The position numbers and the translations under genes were made by a program. Below the pieces are notes generated by a model, which worked only from the letters and a program-made list of their open reading frames with translations, made no database searches and was not told the DNA's origin. A stretch of DNA of 43,144 bases from Hypsibius dujardini (Eukaryota > Tardigrada > Eutardigrada > Parachela > Hypsibiidae): assembly GCA_001579985.1 (NCBI GenBank), contig LRSR01014884.1, forward strand, positions 1-43,144, written 5' to 3'. How positions within the stretch are numbered: position 1 is the first letter of the stretch; each line of letters starts with the position of its first letter. Of the stretch, positions 1-9,968 are shown one piece after another.

Positions 1-1416
1 GACCTTTCGCAAAAAGAAGCTCGGCTGCTAGTCGCCGAAGCCGCATGTGATTGTCTGTGGTACCAATCACCTTCTGAGGAATCGGAAAATTATTTCAATC
101 AGATTAACTCTCGTCCAACAAAATCAATCAGTCACCGTCAAGTTCAGTTACAGCCAATGAAACAGACGATTCGAAACTCCTGCTGACCTGACTGTAGTTT
201 CCAGATCTAGTTTAAAACGACTGGGCAATCCGATTTCGCAGCTCGAATTCTGATTTCAGGCTTAACATCGAGTTCCGAAACCACTCTGTGCATGCAAAAG
301 CAGCCTGGAGCAGCAAAACAATGGTATAAAAAAAGCTTTATTAGTAGTGCGCGTACTCTGCCACACCCTCTTTAATTTCATACGAAACCTCTAATAATAG
401 AACGTGGTTTTGCATGTAGGCACTAATAATAAAATATCCTGAACAATAAGAATTGCCAAAATTGTTCATAACGCACCAAGTTATAACCATTTACATTCAT
501 TTAAATGCTTGATTATTTTCGTGTCAGCCCACAACGAACCTGCAATAAACTGAGGCTTAGTAAATTATGAAACAAGGCCTATAAAAAACCAGGCGGAGAA
601 TTACACAGCATGTCATGACTTTAACATACCCTGTCGAATGATCTTATCGCTGTGTCATTATGTTATTACGGTATGATATATGCTAGTCTAGCATAGCCTG
701 TCAAATTCTTACGTCATCGTGTCATTATGTCATTACGGTATATTATATGCTGGCGTAGCATACCCCGTCATATGATCGTGTCTTTATGTTATTATGTCAT
801 TATAGTATGCTTTATGTTTGCCTAACATGCCCTCTCTACAACTCGTGTCATTTGACATTATGTCGTTATGTCATTTCGTGGCTACGTCCCTAAGGTCAGT
901 TGATGTTTTCAGTCTGAATGTAAAAAAGTAAATGGCATTGAAAAATTTGTATTCTGGAAATCTTAACCGTAAATACAAAGTGACAAACTGATTCAAATAA
1001 TCAGCAGACTAAAGGGAAATGCGGTTCTTGCTTGGTCCGATCATTCAAACAAACCGGATTATTATTTATAATAATCAGAAATAGTTTGTCGCTTGTCAAA
1101 CTCGATTGTCATAGCAAAAGGACTCAAAAAAAATTAAAAATGCTAATTTAAGGACGCAAGTCCCTTATTAAAACATCCACTGGACAATTTTTTTGGCAGT
1201 TTACAAAAAGAGGGCAGTCAAATCATTAAAATGAAATAAACCGATATTCCGGTATTCCGGTAATTTAAACATTGTGGCTGAGAGCCGGTGTTTATCACCG
1301 GACTTTCTTGCGGGTCTAGGTTTTTACGGCCGAGTTTTCTGGGGAGCCGGGATATCAGTAAATGTTTTTGCATAATTGGTTAAATATTTGCCATTTGAAA
1401 ATGATACCTTAAACAT
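1..1416. other. Gene-free left flank
   Basis: I see no credible coding sequence here. The stretch is AT-rich with scattered stops in all frames. The only clear structure is the degenerate tandem repeat at 607-886, annotated separately. A short motif (ccgatattccggtattccgg, about 1241) repeats ATTCCGG and is too short to interpret. Confidence 0.6.
607..886. repeat. Degenerate tandem repeat, about 75-85 bp units
   Basis: About three and a half units share the order tgtcattatgt / tattacggtat / atatgct / agcata-cctgtc. The recognisable cores GTGTCATTATGT occur near 652, 719 and 779-800, each followed by a T-rich block and a GCATA/ACAT-CCC block. The copies differ by many substitutions and small indels, so the array is old. 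No coding potential is seen. Confidence 0.6.
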
Positions 1417-1729
1417 TATGGAGCGCCCGCCGTGTCAAAAGGTTTTTGAATTTTCGCTCAATGAAATAATTTTTGCTCAATAGTTTCATTGAACCGTAAT
1501 TAATTTTAGTTCAGTAGTTTCATTGAGCCATAATTATTTTTAGCTCAATAGTTTCATTGAGCCATAATTAATTTAAGCTCAATAGTTTCATTGAGCCATA
1601 ATTAATCTAAGCTCAATAGTTTCAAAGTGGGGCGCAGAGGCGTGACTTGCATGTTTCCAGGGATCTTTACTACTCACTGAAACACAGGGGCCTAAGGAGC
1701 AAAGAAGCAGAGAGGTGTGATCACGATCG
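1417..1729 (+). repeat. Left inverted terminus of foldback element
   Basis: It pairs with 5186-5494 on the opposite strand. From the outside in, it has a GGAGCGCCCGCCGTGTCA end, a 34-bp palindromic tandem array (1474-1625) and an inner unique block with CAGAGGCGTGACTTGCA. The matching inner block on the right differs by scattered substitutions, which suggests an element of moderate age. Confidence 0.75.
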
Positions 1730-2474
1730 TTAAAACGCGATTCTGCGCGTTTCGTTTCATCTCTTGGCAGGCCGCTAGACTATACAATTAGTGATAAAAT
1801 GCCAAATTCATTATTTAAATTTTAATTATATTAGTAACATTCCATAATTGAACTTGCGATACAGAAGATGATCAGTTAACGTATCCGGTACAGCATTAAG
1901 CGGTGACATACCGTATAAAGGTAGGTCCAAAACTGGGGGGGGGGGTGAATTGCTCAATAATCGATAGTGCTTCTCTGTTCCGCAATCTTATATGCTTTTT
2001 TATGCTTTTATCTTATTTGCTTTTTTATGCGTGCAATAAATGTCGAAACTTTTTATATATTCGGATTTGCCAGAGCGAATTCACTCCAATTATGCACATT
2101 TTCAATTGGTCGCTTCCTTTCTTCAATAAGCTTGTCACCTACCTTTGAATGGTCAAATTCGAATGATGGTTGCCTCTTATAAAACTTTTTTGGACCATCG
2201 TGAGAAATTCGAGTTTTTCCGGCACATATTCCATTTTCTTTGAAGCCGCAAATAATTTTCCGCTTCAGTTACGGTCACAAGCACAACGCGCACAAATGCC
2301 AGTGACAAGGAGTTCCTCCCCCCCCATTGCGACCAAAAAGCCTTTACTGCATTTTACTTAAGCTTAAGAATGTGCTCTAGCTCTATCCGTTGAAAAAAGT
2401 TTCCATTTTCTATAACTTGTTTTTTTAACAAATCAAAAACGTTTCAGAGGTGGTACGTAAAGCGCGCTACGCGC

Positions 2475-2800
2475 TGTTAGGCCTCCGTCCCTACTAGAAC
2501 GGAAAAACCTGAACATACAAGCTATTAAACTGAATATTAGGTAAAAAGTTGCGGGAAGATTTTATTGGTAGAGGAGATTAAAAGATAAAAGAAGGAACTC
2601 CAGAAACTACTCTAGAACACACACTTATATAGTCAGGGATAAAGAATAGTTCCTGATCTAACGAACTAATTCCTGCCGACGTGGCGGAATTATGTACGTG
2701 ATAATAGCTGAGAAAGTACATTATAGAATGTGAGAGTAAAAAGGAATGAGTTGAGTAGGTAAATAGACTAATATTAGTAAGTGTTTAATGTTAAATAACA
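2475..2800 (-). repeat. Old LTR-like copy, inverted relative to the 27.9 kb copy
   Basis: The start TGTTAGGCCTCCGTCCCTAC and internal blocks (GGAACT, ATATAGTCAGGGATAAAGAA, CGGAATTATGTACGT, ACATTATAGAATGTGAG) match the reverse complement of 28248-27909 in the same order with many differences. No target duplication is seen. I read it as a degraded solo LTR inside the foldback element. Confidence 0.6.
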
Positions 2801-2984
2801 TTTGAATCTGCTTGAAATATCATCATTTCATCATCATGTTACACTGTCAGCCGTTACCTATGCTAGATTACACTCGAAAGCATAATTCAACAATCAATCA
2901 AAATAAATTGTGGTAACATGCGTAGGGCCCTCTATGTACTATCTTTGAAGAGTTTTTGATTTTTTAAAATTAAGTTTGGGAAAC

Positions 2985-3095
2985 TGTAAATTTTCTCAAC
3001 GGAAAGAGCAAGAATACATTCTTACGCATTTGTGAATTGTGGTAGAAGTAAAAGATTTTGGGTCTGAGTGGCGGAGCCTCTTGTGAGAATGGAAT
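2985..3095 (+). repeat. Interspersed repeat, copy 1
   Basis: The motifs TTCTCAACGGAAAGAGCAAG, then CGCATTTGTGAA, GTAGAAGTAAAAGATTTT and GGAGCC-CTT-TGAGAAT, recur in the same order and strand at 40893-41006. Nothing in it suggests a coding region. Confidence 0.55.
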
Positions 3096-4497
3096 CCAAA
3101 AAAATTCGTTGCAAATATGCTATGTTCTTAATTTAAGGTTTTACATGTGGGTGCGGAAGTTATGGAGGAATTTTTTTGACGCAGTGTGAGCTTTTCTAAC
3201 ACCTCATTGAAATTGAGCCGCTGTCAAACGGGTTGGGCTGCATTTGGCGTTGGCACGAAACGGCTTGTCAACGGCCACTCGTTGGGGTGATATATTTCCA
3301 GCTCGTATTGCGATATACCTAGCAGCATTGATGGCACGTCACTCAGCCGACTGTCCCGGCGTTTCTGTAGCCCTTAATTGTAACCTTTGAGATGTGTCGG
3401 TTGCTCTCTTTTCAGGGACCTCCTTATGTGTTACTGTAACTCGTCGACTGGTTATCTGTGCAGCACTGGAAGTACGACGTTCAGCGGACTTAATAGGGGT
3501 TTCTGATGTCTTTCGACTGGCGGTCTATGCAGCATTGGCTATTTGACGTTCAGCAGATTCAGTAGGGGTGTCGACAGTTTGCCAATTGGCATTCCGTGTT
3601 GCGTCAGTTGAACGACGCTCGGCTGAGTGCGTAAAACTTCGAGAGTCCGTTTACGGGCATGTCTTTCTTGTTCTTTAACTCTTTGCTGCTCAATTTCAAG
3701 AGGCATTTTGTTCATCGTTGTTGAGTTGCTAATTCACTTTTTCGGGCATTTGTCAGCTCTCTACATGAATTTCTAAACATTTTTGTCAAATCATCCAATA
3801 AAACAGTGTATGAAAGTCAAGTAATACAATAAATTGCATGAGATATGAAATCCACGGGACTTATTTTGTATGCAACCTGTTGATGAAAATGCTTTTGCGT
3901 GAATTGCTTTCTGTTAAAAATTCACACTCGAGCTTGATTTACATTCTTGTCTGAAAAGTAGGGCGCTCTAGAATACACTGGCCAATCGTCCACCTATGTC
4001 AAACGAATAAAAAAAATTATCATAAAGTAATTATGTATTTACTAGCAATCGATGAAATCGGTGTAAAGACCGAGTGGCTCACTCAAATGCACTTTTCAAC
4101 TGTTCTTGAGCAGTTTTTCTAAAATCTGGAATAACTCATGTTGAATGAAGTAAGTCCTAGTTGAAATTTAAACGCTCGAGCTTGGTATATTGTACTACCT
4201 CAATCATATGCTGCTGCGTTTAAACCCTCCCGCAGATTTTGACTGCACACACTGCTTTACTGCAACGGGTTAGAGCGTTCAAATATTGATTAGAATCCGC
4301 CGTTTATTTTGACTGCAGTGAAGCACAGGATGTTTAGTCATAATGTACGGTTAGGTTTATAATGCAGCACTAAATGATTGAAACATTATAGTGCACTGTA
4401 GTCCAAAAGGTAGGGCGCCCTAAAATACACTAACCAATCACATGCGAGCACTGTATGTGATTAGCCCGCCCATGATTGTGGCACACACACACAAACG

Positions 4498-4526
4498 GAC
4501 AGACAGACAGACAGACAGACAGACAT
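4498..4526. repeat. (CAGA)n microsatellite
   Basis: About seven perfect copies of the tetranucleotide ACAG/CAGA follow an (AC)n run. The same repeat unit fills many introns further right in the window. Confidence 0.8.
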
Positions 4527-5035
4527 TCTCGATTTTCAATCAAGGCACTGCAATTTAAAGGACCTCGTCGCTTCGCTTTTTGGTTTGATAACGGTCTTCA
4601 CAAATCAATTTAATAAGGATTTAATTTAAATTATTTCAAAATTGCTGGGGATTAACGCAAACAAAACATAGCCTATGACTGAACCCCAGTTTACAGTTCA
4701 AAAAACTGTTTAAAAAAGTATCATAACACACAAAAACATCGGAAAGTTCATTGATTTCACCATTTGATAATGGGCGTTAAGTCTCTCGTAATTAGTGTTG
4801 GCACGAGCTGCCCCTTTACAAACACGGCGAATTAAAAACAATCATAGATAATAATCAATTTATCAAAACAGATGATTCGTTGTGAAATGATTGATAGCGT
4901 ACACGTTTTTGATTTTCCACATCAAAGTATGCTTCGGTGTGTCAAGACTTGAATTTAGAATTTTATCACTTATCGTACCCCATTTACGTCCCAATCGAAC
5001 CAGTTGCGCGTTGAGAGGCTGTTGGGGGGGGGCAG

Positions 5036-5132
5036 TCAATCTGTCAGTCAATCATTCAATCAACCAGCCAATCAAGCAATCAGTCATTCAGTCATTCAGT
5101 CACTCACTCAGTCACTCAGTCAGCCATTTATT
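5036..5132. repeat. Degenerate CAGT/CAAT repeat
   Basis: This is a run of degenerate 8-12 base units (cagtcattcagt, caatcattcaat) just inside the right terminus of the foldback element. The open frame across it is only a product of the repeat. Confidence 0.6.
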
Positions 5133-5185
5133 CAGTTTGCCAAGAGGCGAAACAAAATTGAATGATGCAAAAAGCAAATGACACT

Positions 5186-5494
5186 CTCGTGAACACACCT
5201 CTGTTTCCTTGGCCTTTAGGCCCCTGTGCTTGAACGGGTAGTGAAGACCCCTGGAAACGTGCAAGTCACGCCTCTGCGCCCCACCTTGAAACCATTGAGC
5301 TTAAATTAATTATGGCTCAATGAAACTATTGAGCTAAAATTAATTATGGCTTAATGAAACTATTGAGCTAAAATTAATTATGGCTCAATGAAACTATTGA
5401 GCTAAAATTAATCATTGCTCCATGAAACTATTGAGCAAAAATTATTTCATTGAGCAAAAATTCAAAAACCTTCTGACACGGCGGGCGCTCCATA
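5186..5494 (-). repeat. Right inverted terminus of foldback element
   Basis: This is the reverse complement of the left terminus, including the 34-bp array with core ctcaatgaaactattgagc at 5290-5430 and the outer end CGGCGGGCGCTCCATA. The two arrays could fold on each other as well as within each unit. Confidence 0.75.
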
Positions 5495-6382
5495 AAACAA
5501 AAGTTGTATTTCAAAACATTTTGATAAAATAATCAGGATACTTTGAGTTGAGTTTATATATGGTTTCAATTAGACACATTTTTCGGAAAAGTGTAATTAT
5601 AATTAAAATTAATTTTGAATAAATTAACTTCCTCCAACTCTGTAGGAATAAATAATAAAGTAAATAAAACAGTGTATTCAATTTCAATTTACAAAAACAC
5701 AAGTTTTAATTGCGATCAAGAAACGGATCAGGGATATTAAACTCAATTTTACATAAAGATAACTTTTTTGTCCTCAAAATGACTTCAGTTTTAATTTAGA
5801 ATCGCACTTCAATGAAAATATTTGCCCTCTGACAGAACCAATGTACGTGATCAATACTTAGTCACGTTTATGCTTATACAAGTCTTTATGTCAGTACATG
5901 TACGTGCAAATGGTATGAGCTACATGTGCCTTAGTTCTGATGGATAGGGACGAGGTACATAAGTACATTCCAGTTGTAGCAAACTTGTATTCGTACCTAT
6001 TATTGTTTGTACCTAGGTACAAAAGTACATAGGTACAGCTCTTACTCACAGGCACCGACCGTAGTGCTTGTCAGATGTACCGTACTTGTCAGCTTGTGCC
6101 TAGGTAGCTTATGTGGCTAGGTAGGAGGTAAATAGGTGCAGAATATCTTGTGCAGCTGTTTTAAGCTTGCTGCAAAACTGCCTAATAGTCCCGCACCATT
6201 GAATATCTGTTTCAAGTCCGCCGGAAAGTGCAAAGCATGTGTTGGGAGCCTCAAACCGGTCTTAGTGCTTCTCAACGAACCCTCACGCAAAATCCATGGG
6301 GTGTTCCCAAGAATTTTAACACTTTTGGCAGCCATTTGTTTATTGGCTTTTCTCCTATTGTGCGACTCATTTCACCTTGGAC
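5495..6382. promoter_or_regulatory. Upstream region of the GPCR, rich in GTAC palindromes
   Basis: No gene is supported here. Between about 5840 and 6115 the tetramer GTAC recurs many times, often as GTACAT, GTACCT or AGGTAC, including the perfect palindrome GTACCTAGGTAC at 6009-6020. This density just upstream of the 6383 start could be a degenerate minisatellite or regulatory. No TATA box could be placed with confidence. Confidence 0.35.
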
Positions 6383-7405
6383 ATGATGATGCCTCTTAAC
6401 AATAGCTCCCTTGTAAACGTCTCTGACACTAATTTCACCCTTGCCTCGTTATCAATGCCAAGTTCCACACCTATCCTCTTCCAAATTGTATCGTATCTCC
6501 GCATACCAGTCATCCTGATTGGAGTCCTAGCCAACATTGAAATCCTCATAACATTCATCCGTCGTCCTTGCCTCATTACACCCTTCACCATTCACATCCT
6601 CAACCTAGCAGTCATTAACCTCTTCACTGCCGCGCTGTACGAACCGTTTGCTATTGCACGTTACTTTTACCGCGAAATTTCCGTCGGCAACAGAGGTCTA
6701 TGCGGACTTGTAAAGTACTGTCAATGGACGACGGGAATAATGGCTCGCCTTCAGCATTGTCTGATCTGCTTTGACCGATGGCTCGCCATTATTTTCCCTA
6801 TTTGGTACCGACAGAAGAAGGTCAGCTTTGGAGTTAAGGCAACTTTGCTGGCCCTTTTGTATCATCACATTTGGTACCTCCCGTTGTTCATCACAGACCT
6901 GGCACAAGGCATAGTCACCCCCACGACCGATTGTGGGTTTACCTTGGTGCTGCCGCAGTACCAGACTGTAGTTCGTTTCACCACGACGTACATCCCCATT
7001 ACGCTGATGTTCGTCAGTTATCCCCCTTTGTTCTATTACATTTTGAAACGGATACAAATCGTTGACCCATCTCTCAGTCTTCATTCTGGACGGCAGGGCC
7101 AGCAACGAGGCCGAGAATTACGCATGACAATGTGCTTGCTCGTAATATATTTTATTTTTATTGTACCAGTCCTTATTACCCCTATTTTATATGGTACACA
7201 TCCATCAATTGTCAATGATTATTTTGCCATAACGGAAATGTTGGCGCGGGTATTATACGTGGTTGAACCGTGTTTGAACCTTATTTTTATGCCAGGTATC
7301 CGGGAAGAGGTGAAACTCCACATTCGCCATCTGGTCGGAGGATGCTTTGCAAAACCACAGCGAAATTTGCGGCGAAGCATCAATCTTATTTTAAGCTCTA
7401 AATAG
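6383..7405 (+). CDS. Divergent rhodopsin-class GPCR, intronless
   Basis: This is a seven-helix plasma-membrane receptor of unknown ligand, 340 residues. The first ATG is 6383; the open frame extends 6 bases upstream only through TTG. The N-terminus has N-glycosylation sites (NNSS, NVS, NFT). TM1 carries GVLANIEIL (the Asn of TM1). TM2 has LNLAVINLF, where the usual Asp is Asn. A Cys precedes TM3, which ends DRWLAIIFP in place of DRY. TM4 keeps a Trp. TM5 has a Pro, and TM6 reads FIFIVPVLI, keeping the Pro but not the CWxP Cys/Trp. TM7 lacks a normal NPxxY (EPCLNLIFMP). The third intracellular loop is short (HSGRQGQQRG). No intron is needed. It is likely an orphan lineage-specific receptor; whether it signals through a G protein is not shown by sequence. 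Confidence 0.8.
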   Translation: MMMPLNNSSLVNVSDTNFTLASLSMPSSTPILFQIVSYLRIPVILIGVLANIEILITFIRRPCLITPFTIHILNLAVINLFTAALYEPFAIARYFYREISVGNRGLCGLVKYCQWTTGIMARLQHCLICFDRWLAIIFPIWYRQKKVSFGVKATLLALLYHHIWYLPLFITDLAQGIVTPTTDCGFTLVLPQYQTVVRFTTTYIPITLMFVSYPPLFYYILKRIQIVDPSLSLHSGRQGQQRGRELRMTMCLLVIYFIFIVPVLITPILYGTHPSIVNDYFAITEMLARVLYVVEPCLNLIFMPGIREEVKLHIRHLVGGCFAKPQRNLRRSINLILSSK

Positions 7406-8725
7406 TTTATTCTTTCAACTGGGTACATGATATTTTACTTCAGATGGGTTGGCTGCCTGTAGCGGGAAATGCTTTTCTTGTATGCATATGACAAGACCAA
7501 TTAAGACAGACAAAAGAACAAATCTAGTTGAACAATACGTGAAAACTCACTTTCGCTGTCGAATGAAGGAAGGACAAACATCGAATAATATTTGTTCTAA
7601 GGTTTTTCGTTCTGGTACTCACCTCCTGCAGTATTTCCATTCCTCCCAATCTTAGTATTTTGGTCTTTATTTGTAATTTCAGTACCATTGTATTTTGTAA
7701 GAATCCATTTGCATTTGGTCGTCTAAAATCCCGAATATACCAAAAGACACAATGCAAATAGTTTCTGAATTTTGAAGTTTTAACCGCTTCGGCGTTGTGG
7801 AGTCAAAATAAGACAGATCAACACTAAGTGACTGTGCAGAATATCTTAGTACCAGTAAGTGCCGGGCTTGCCTCATAAATATTACAGCCATTGTGTCCAG
7901 AGCACCTAACAATATTCATACATTTTATCGTCAATCATAACATTCAGGCTCACATGCTTAATAAAACATGGACGCATATGTCTAAATGTTGGCTGACGAA
8001 ATGCAAATGACAGTTTTGCTCAGTTCTTCTTCGGATCACTCGCCTGCACTCGTCGATTTGCCCTGGATTTAATGGAAGTTATCAAAATTGCATATACTAA
8101 TAACGATGCCATTAAATGTGCTAATAATATGTCTAGAGTGCAACAGTAAACTCATCATAATTTAAATAACATAAAGGGATAGTCGGCAAAAATGTGACCT
8201 CTAAAATGTGCATGCTTACTGACAGCCGTCAATAGCAATAATGTTTTACAAGCTATCGCTCGCGCTCCGCGCTCGCAAAAGCCGCAAAATTGATGTTTCT
8301 TTCGAAGCATTTGGAGCAGTAGTTTTCTCGCTTGAGAAATCTCAATGCATAACAAGCCGTATTCTAGCGGGTATTTAACCATTTAACTCTGTTAATATAA
8401 CTGTTAATGTCCATGTTGATACCTGTGTTACTATCTGTGAATGTATTTCTGTGTCAGTGTCTGTGTCTGTGCCAGTGTCTGTATCTCAGGTTTTTGTTAC
8501 TGTATGGGTTTGGTTCAGGGTTTAGGTCTACCAGAGATACCAGAACCCAAAGAGCGACCCTCAAAGTAACCGAGGCACAGCTGTACCCTATACAGTGTGG
8601 TTGTTGTCAGTGAACTATGGTAGTTGGACTTTGAACCCTAGTGCGTAGTTTAACTTTCCCTACCACGCAGTAAAAACCCTTTTTCTTACCATTTTCCCGA
8701 TAATGTTCTGAGTTTCTGAAAATGA
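7406..8725. other. Intergenic stretch without recognised gene
   Basis: The short open frames on both strands lack family resemblance, splice partners or composition of a gene. A run of gtgt/ctgtgtcagtgtctgt at 8430-8490 is a degenerate TG-rich repeat. I see no kinase-homology or cyclase motif on the minus strand here, which matters for the receptor gene ending near 9969. Confidence 0.5.
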
Positions 8726-9028
8726 ATGCCTATTGGGCCCCCTACAATGAATGTCATAAAGTTCTATCCAGAAATTGGGAAGGACTTTCGAGAAGATAAC
8801 GGCAGTTATGCATTTGTGGTAGGTACTCACTTTAGGAATTATAGTATCATGATAAGAAACATTTCAGTCGACCAAAAATGCGTCACAGGAGAGCGACTAT
8901 TGTACATGGGATCAACAAAAATACAGTTGGGCGTGTCCATTGTTGGAGACTGGTGTGCAGTTTCAGCTTTATATGAGGCCGACTCAGGACTTACGGCACA
9001 GCATCGTACAGTATTTCAACTTCCATAG
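8726..9028 (+). CDS. Unrecognised 100-residue ORF
   Basis: I do not recognise this protein. It starts with ATG at 8726 (another, out-of-frame ATG lies at 8722) and stops after VFQLP. It has a balanced composition, two Cys (QKCVTG and GDWCAV), two N-glycosylation-type sites (NGS, NYS) and alternating hydrophobic stretches that would suit a beta-rich fold. There is no signal peptide or TM helix at the start. It could be a lone small gene, one exon of a larger one, or a relic. No neighbouring exon with matching phase was found. Confidence 0.3.
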   Translation: MPIGPPTMNVIKFYPEIGKDFREDNGSYAFVVGTHFRNYSIMIRNISVDQKCVTGERLLYMGSTKIQLGVSIVGDWCAVSALYEADSGLTAQHRTVFQLP

Positions 9029-9410
9029 GCTGCCCTTTCATATTTCCACCCTCATAAGGCAAGCATAACCGCAAGAAAAGCCGGGTGACGAAGGACACAA
9101 TGCATTCCCTGCCCCTCTCATGTCTTCCGGGTCCACCCTGCCCACCCTGCCCAACCTGTTTACACTGTTCGCCCTATTTGCTCTGTCTGAGCTAATGGAC
9201 TCACCAAATTAACTGGTTACCCGACCCGTGTGTCTGAACCATTGGTCTTTTTGTGTCGTGCTTTCTTCTCAATCAGCTAAAATTAGTCCTAACCATCCGA
9301 CCCGTCTAAAAAGTCAATGACCAGCTCGAGGGCGGATCTTTCAAGCGCACTAGTGACCAGTCTTGAGAATGGTTAATGGTCAGCAAAATATTTGGCAGGA
9401 CATTATTGTA

Positions 9411-9604
9411 CTGCCACGATTTTAAGGGTGGGTGTTTTGCCCTACAAGGAAATTACCGACCCCCCGGTCCAAATTGTGTTCACTGGTTTCACTGCACTTT
9501 TGACGGGCCGAGGTCGGCCGTTGATGAACGGAAGTGAATCCGTGACGTCACATACAGTTTCTCAAGGGTGGGCGGGGCTAAACCCACCCTTAAAGTTTTG
9601 GCAG
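9411..9604. mobile_element. Small MITE with TIRs and TA flanks
   Basis: The left end CTGCCACGATTTTAAGGGTG and the right end, read in reverse complement, CTGCCAAAACTTTAAGGGTG match over about 25 bases. Both ends are flanked by TA (9409-9410 and 9605-9606). Its 194 bp is too short to code. The TA flanks suggest mobilisation by a Tc1/mariner-type transposase, which is inference. Confidence 0.6.
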
Positions 9605-9968
9605 TACAGTACTGGTTAATAAGAGCCAATGAAAATTGTTGGTAAAATCGAAACCTGCCGAAAGGGGTCAGAAGCAGACAGATGTAGAGACCTGCACTGT
9701 TATCTCCCTCTCCTGTATAAGGTCGTTTAAATTTCCGCGTGCGCCTTTCCGCGAAATTCATGTGCAGAGCTTTTCCCAGGAAGTGAACATCATTGATTGA
9801 CGCTGCTTATCAGACATTTAGAGTGATTTTTTGTGACGGATCTGGGACACAAGATGTATCGTAATCGATGAGTCGTAAATGGTTTTTTGATGAACAAATA
9901 TCAAGGCATATAAAAAACGATACATTGTTGTCACAATTTGCGTTATTGTAGCAACATGTCAGCTAATT

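Larger units (their letters stand above)
1417..5494. mobile_element. Foldback-type element with about 310-bp inverted termini
   Basis: The left end (1417-1729) and the right end (5186-5494) are reverse complements. Both begin TATGGAGCGCCCGCCG from outside and run through a GTGTCA-AAGGTTTTTGAATTTT block, an AT-rich tandem array and a block containing GCGTGACTTGCA and CACAGGGGCCTAA. Each terminus holds four to five copies of a 34-bp palindromic unit with the core gctcaatagtttcattgagc (left 1474-1625, right 5290-5430). The 3.4 kb interior has no transposase-like ORF, so it looks non-autonomous. It also holds an old LTR copy and simple repeats. The flanks show TA on both sides at most; a longer target duplication is not clear. 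Superfamily not assigned. Confidence 0.75.

Noticed and set aside
9489-9761. 90-residue minus-strand ORF as a possible kinase-homology exon of the ANF-type receptor
   Set aside because: It shows no kinase or cyclase motif and overlaps the MITE at 9411-9604.
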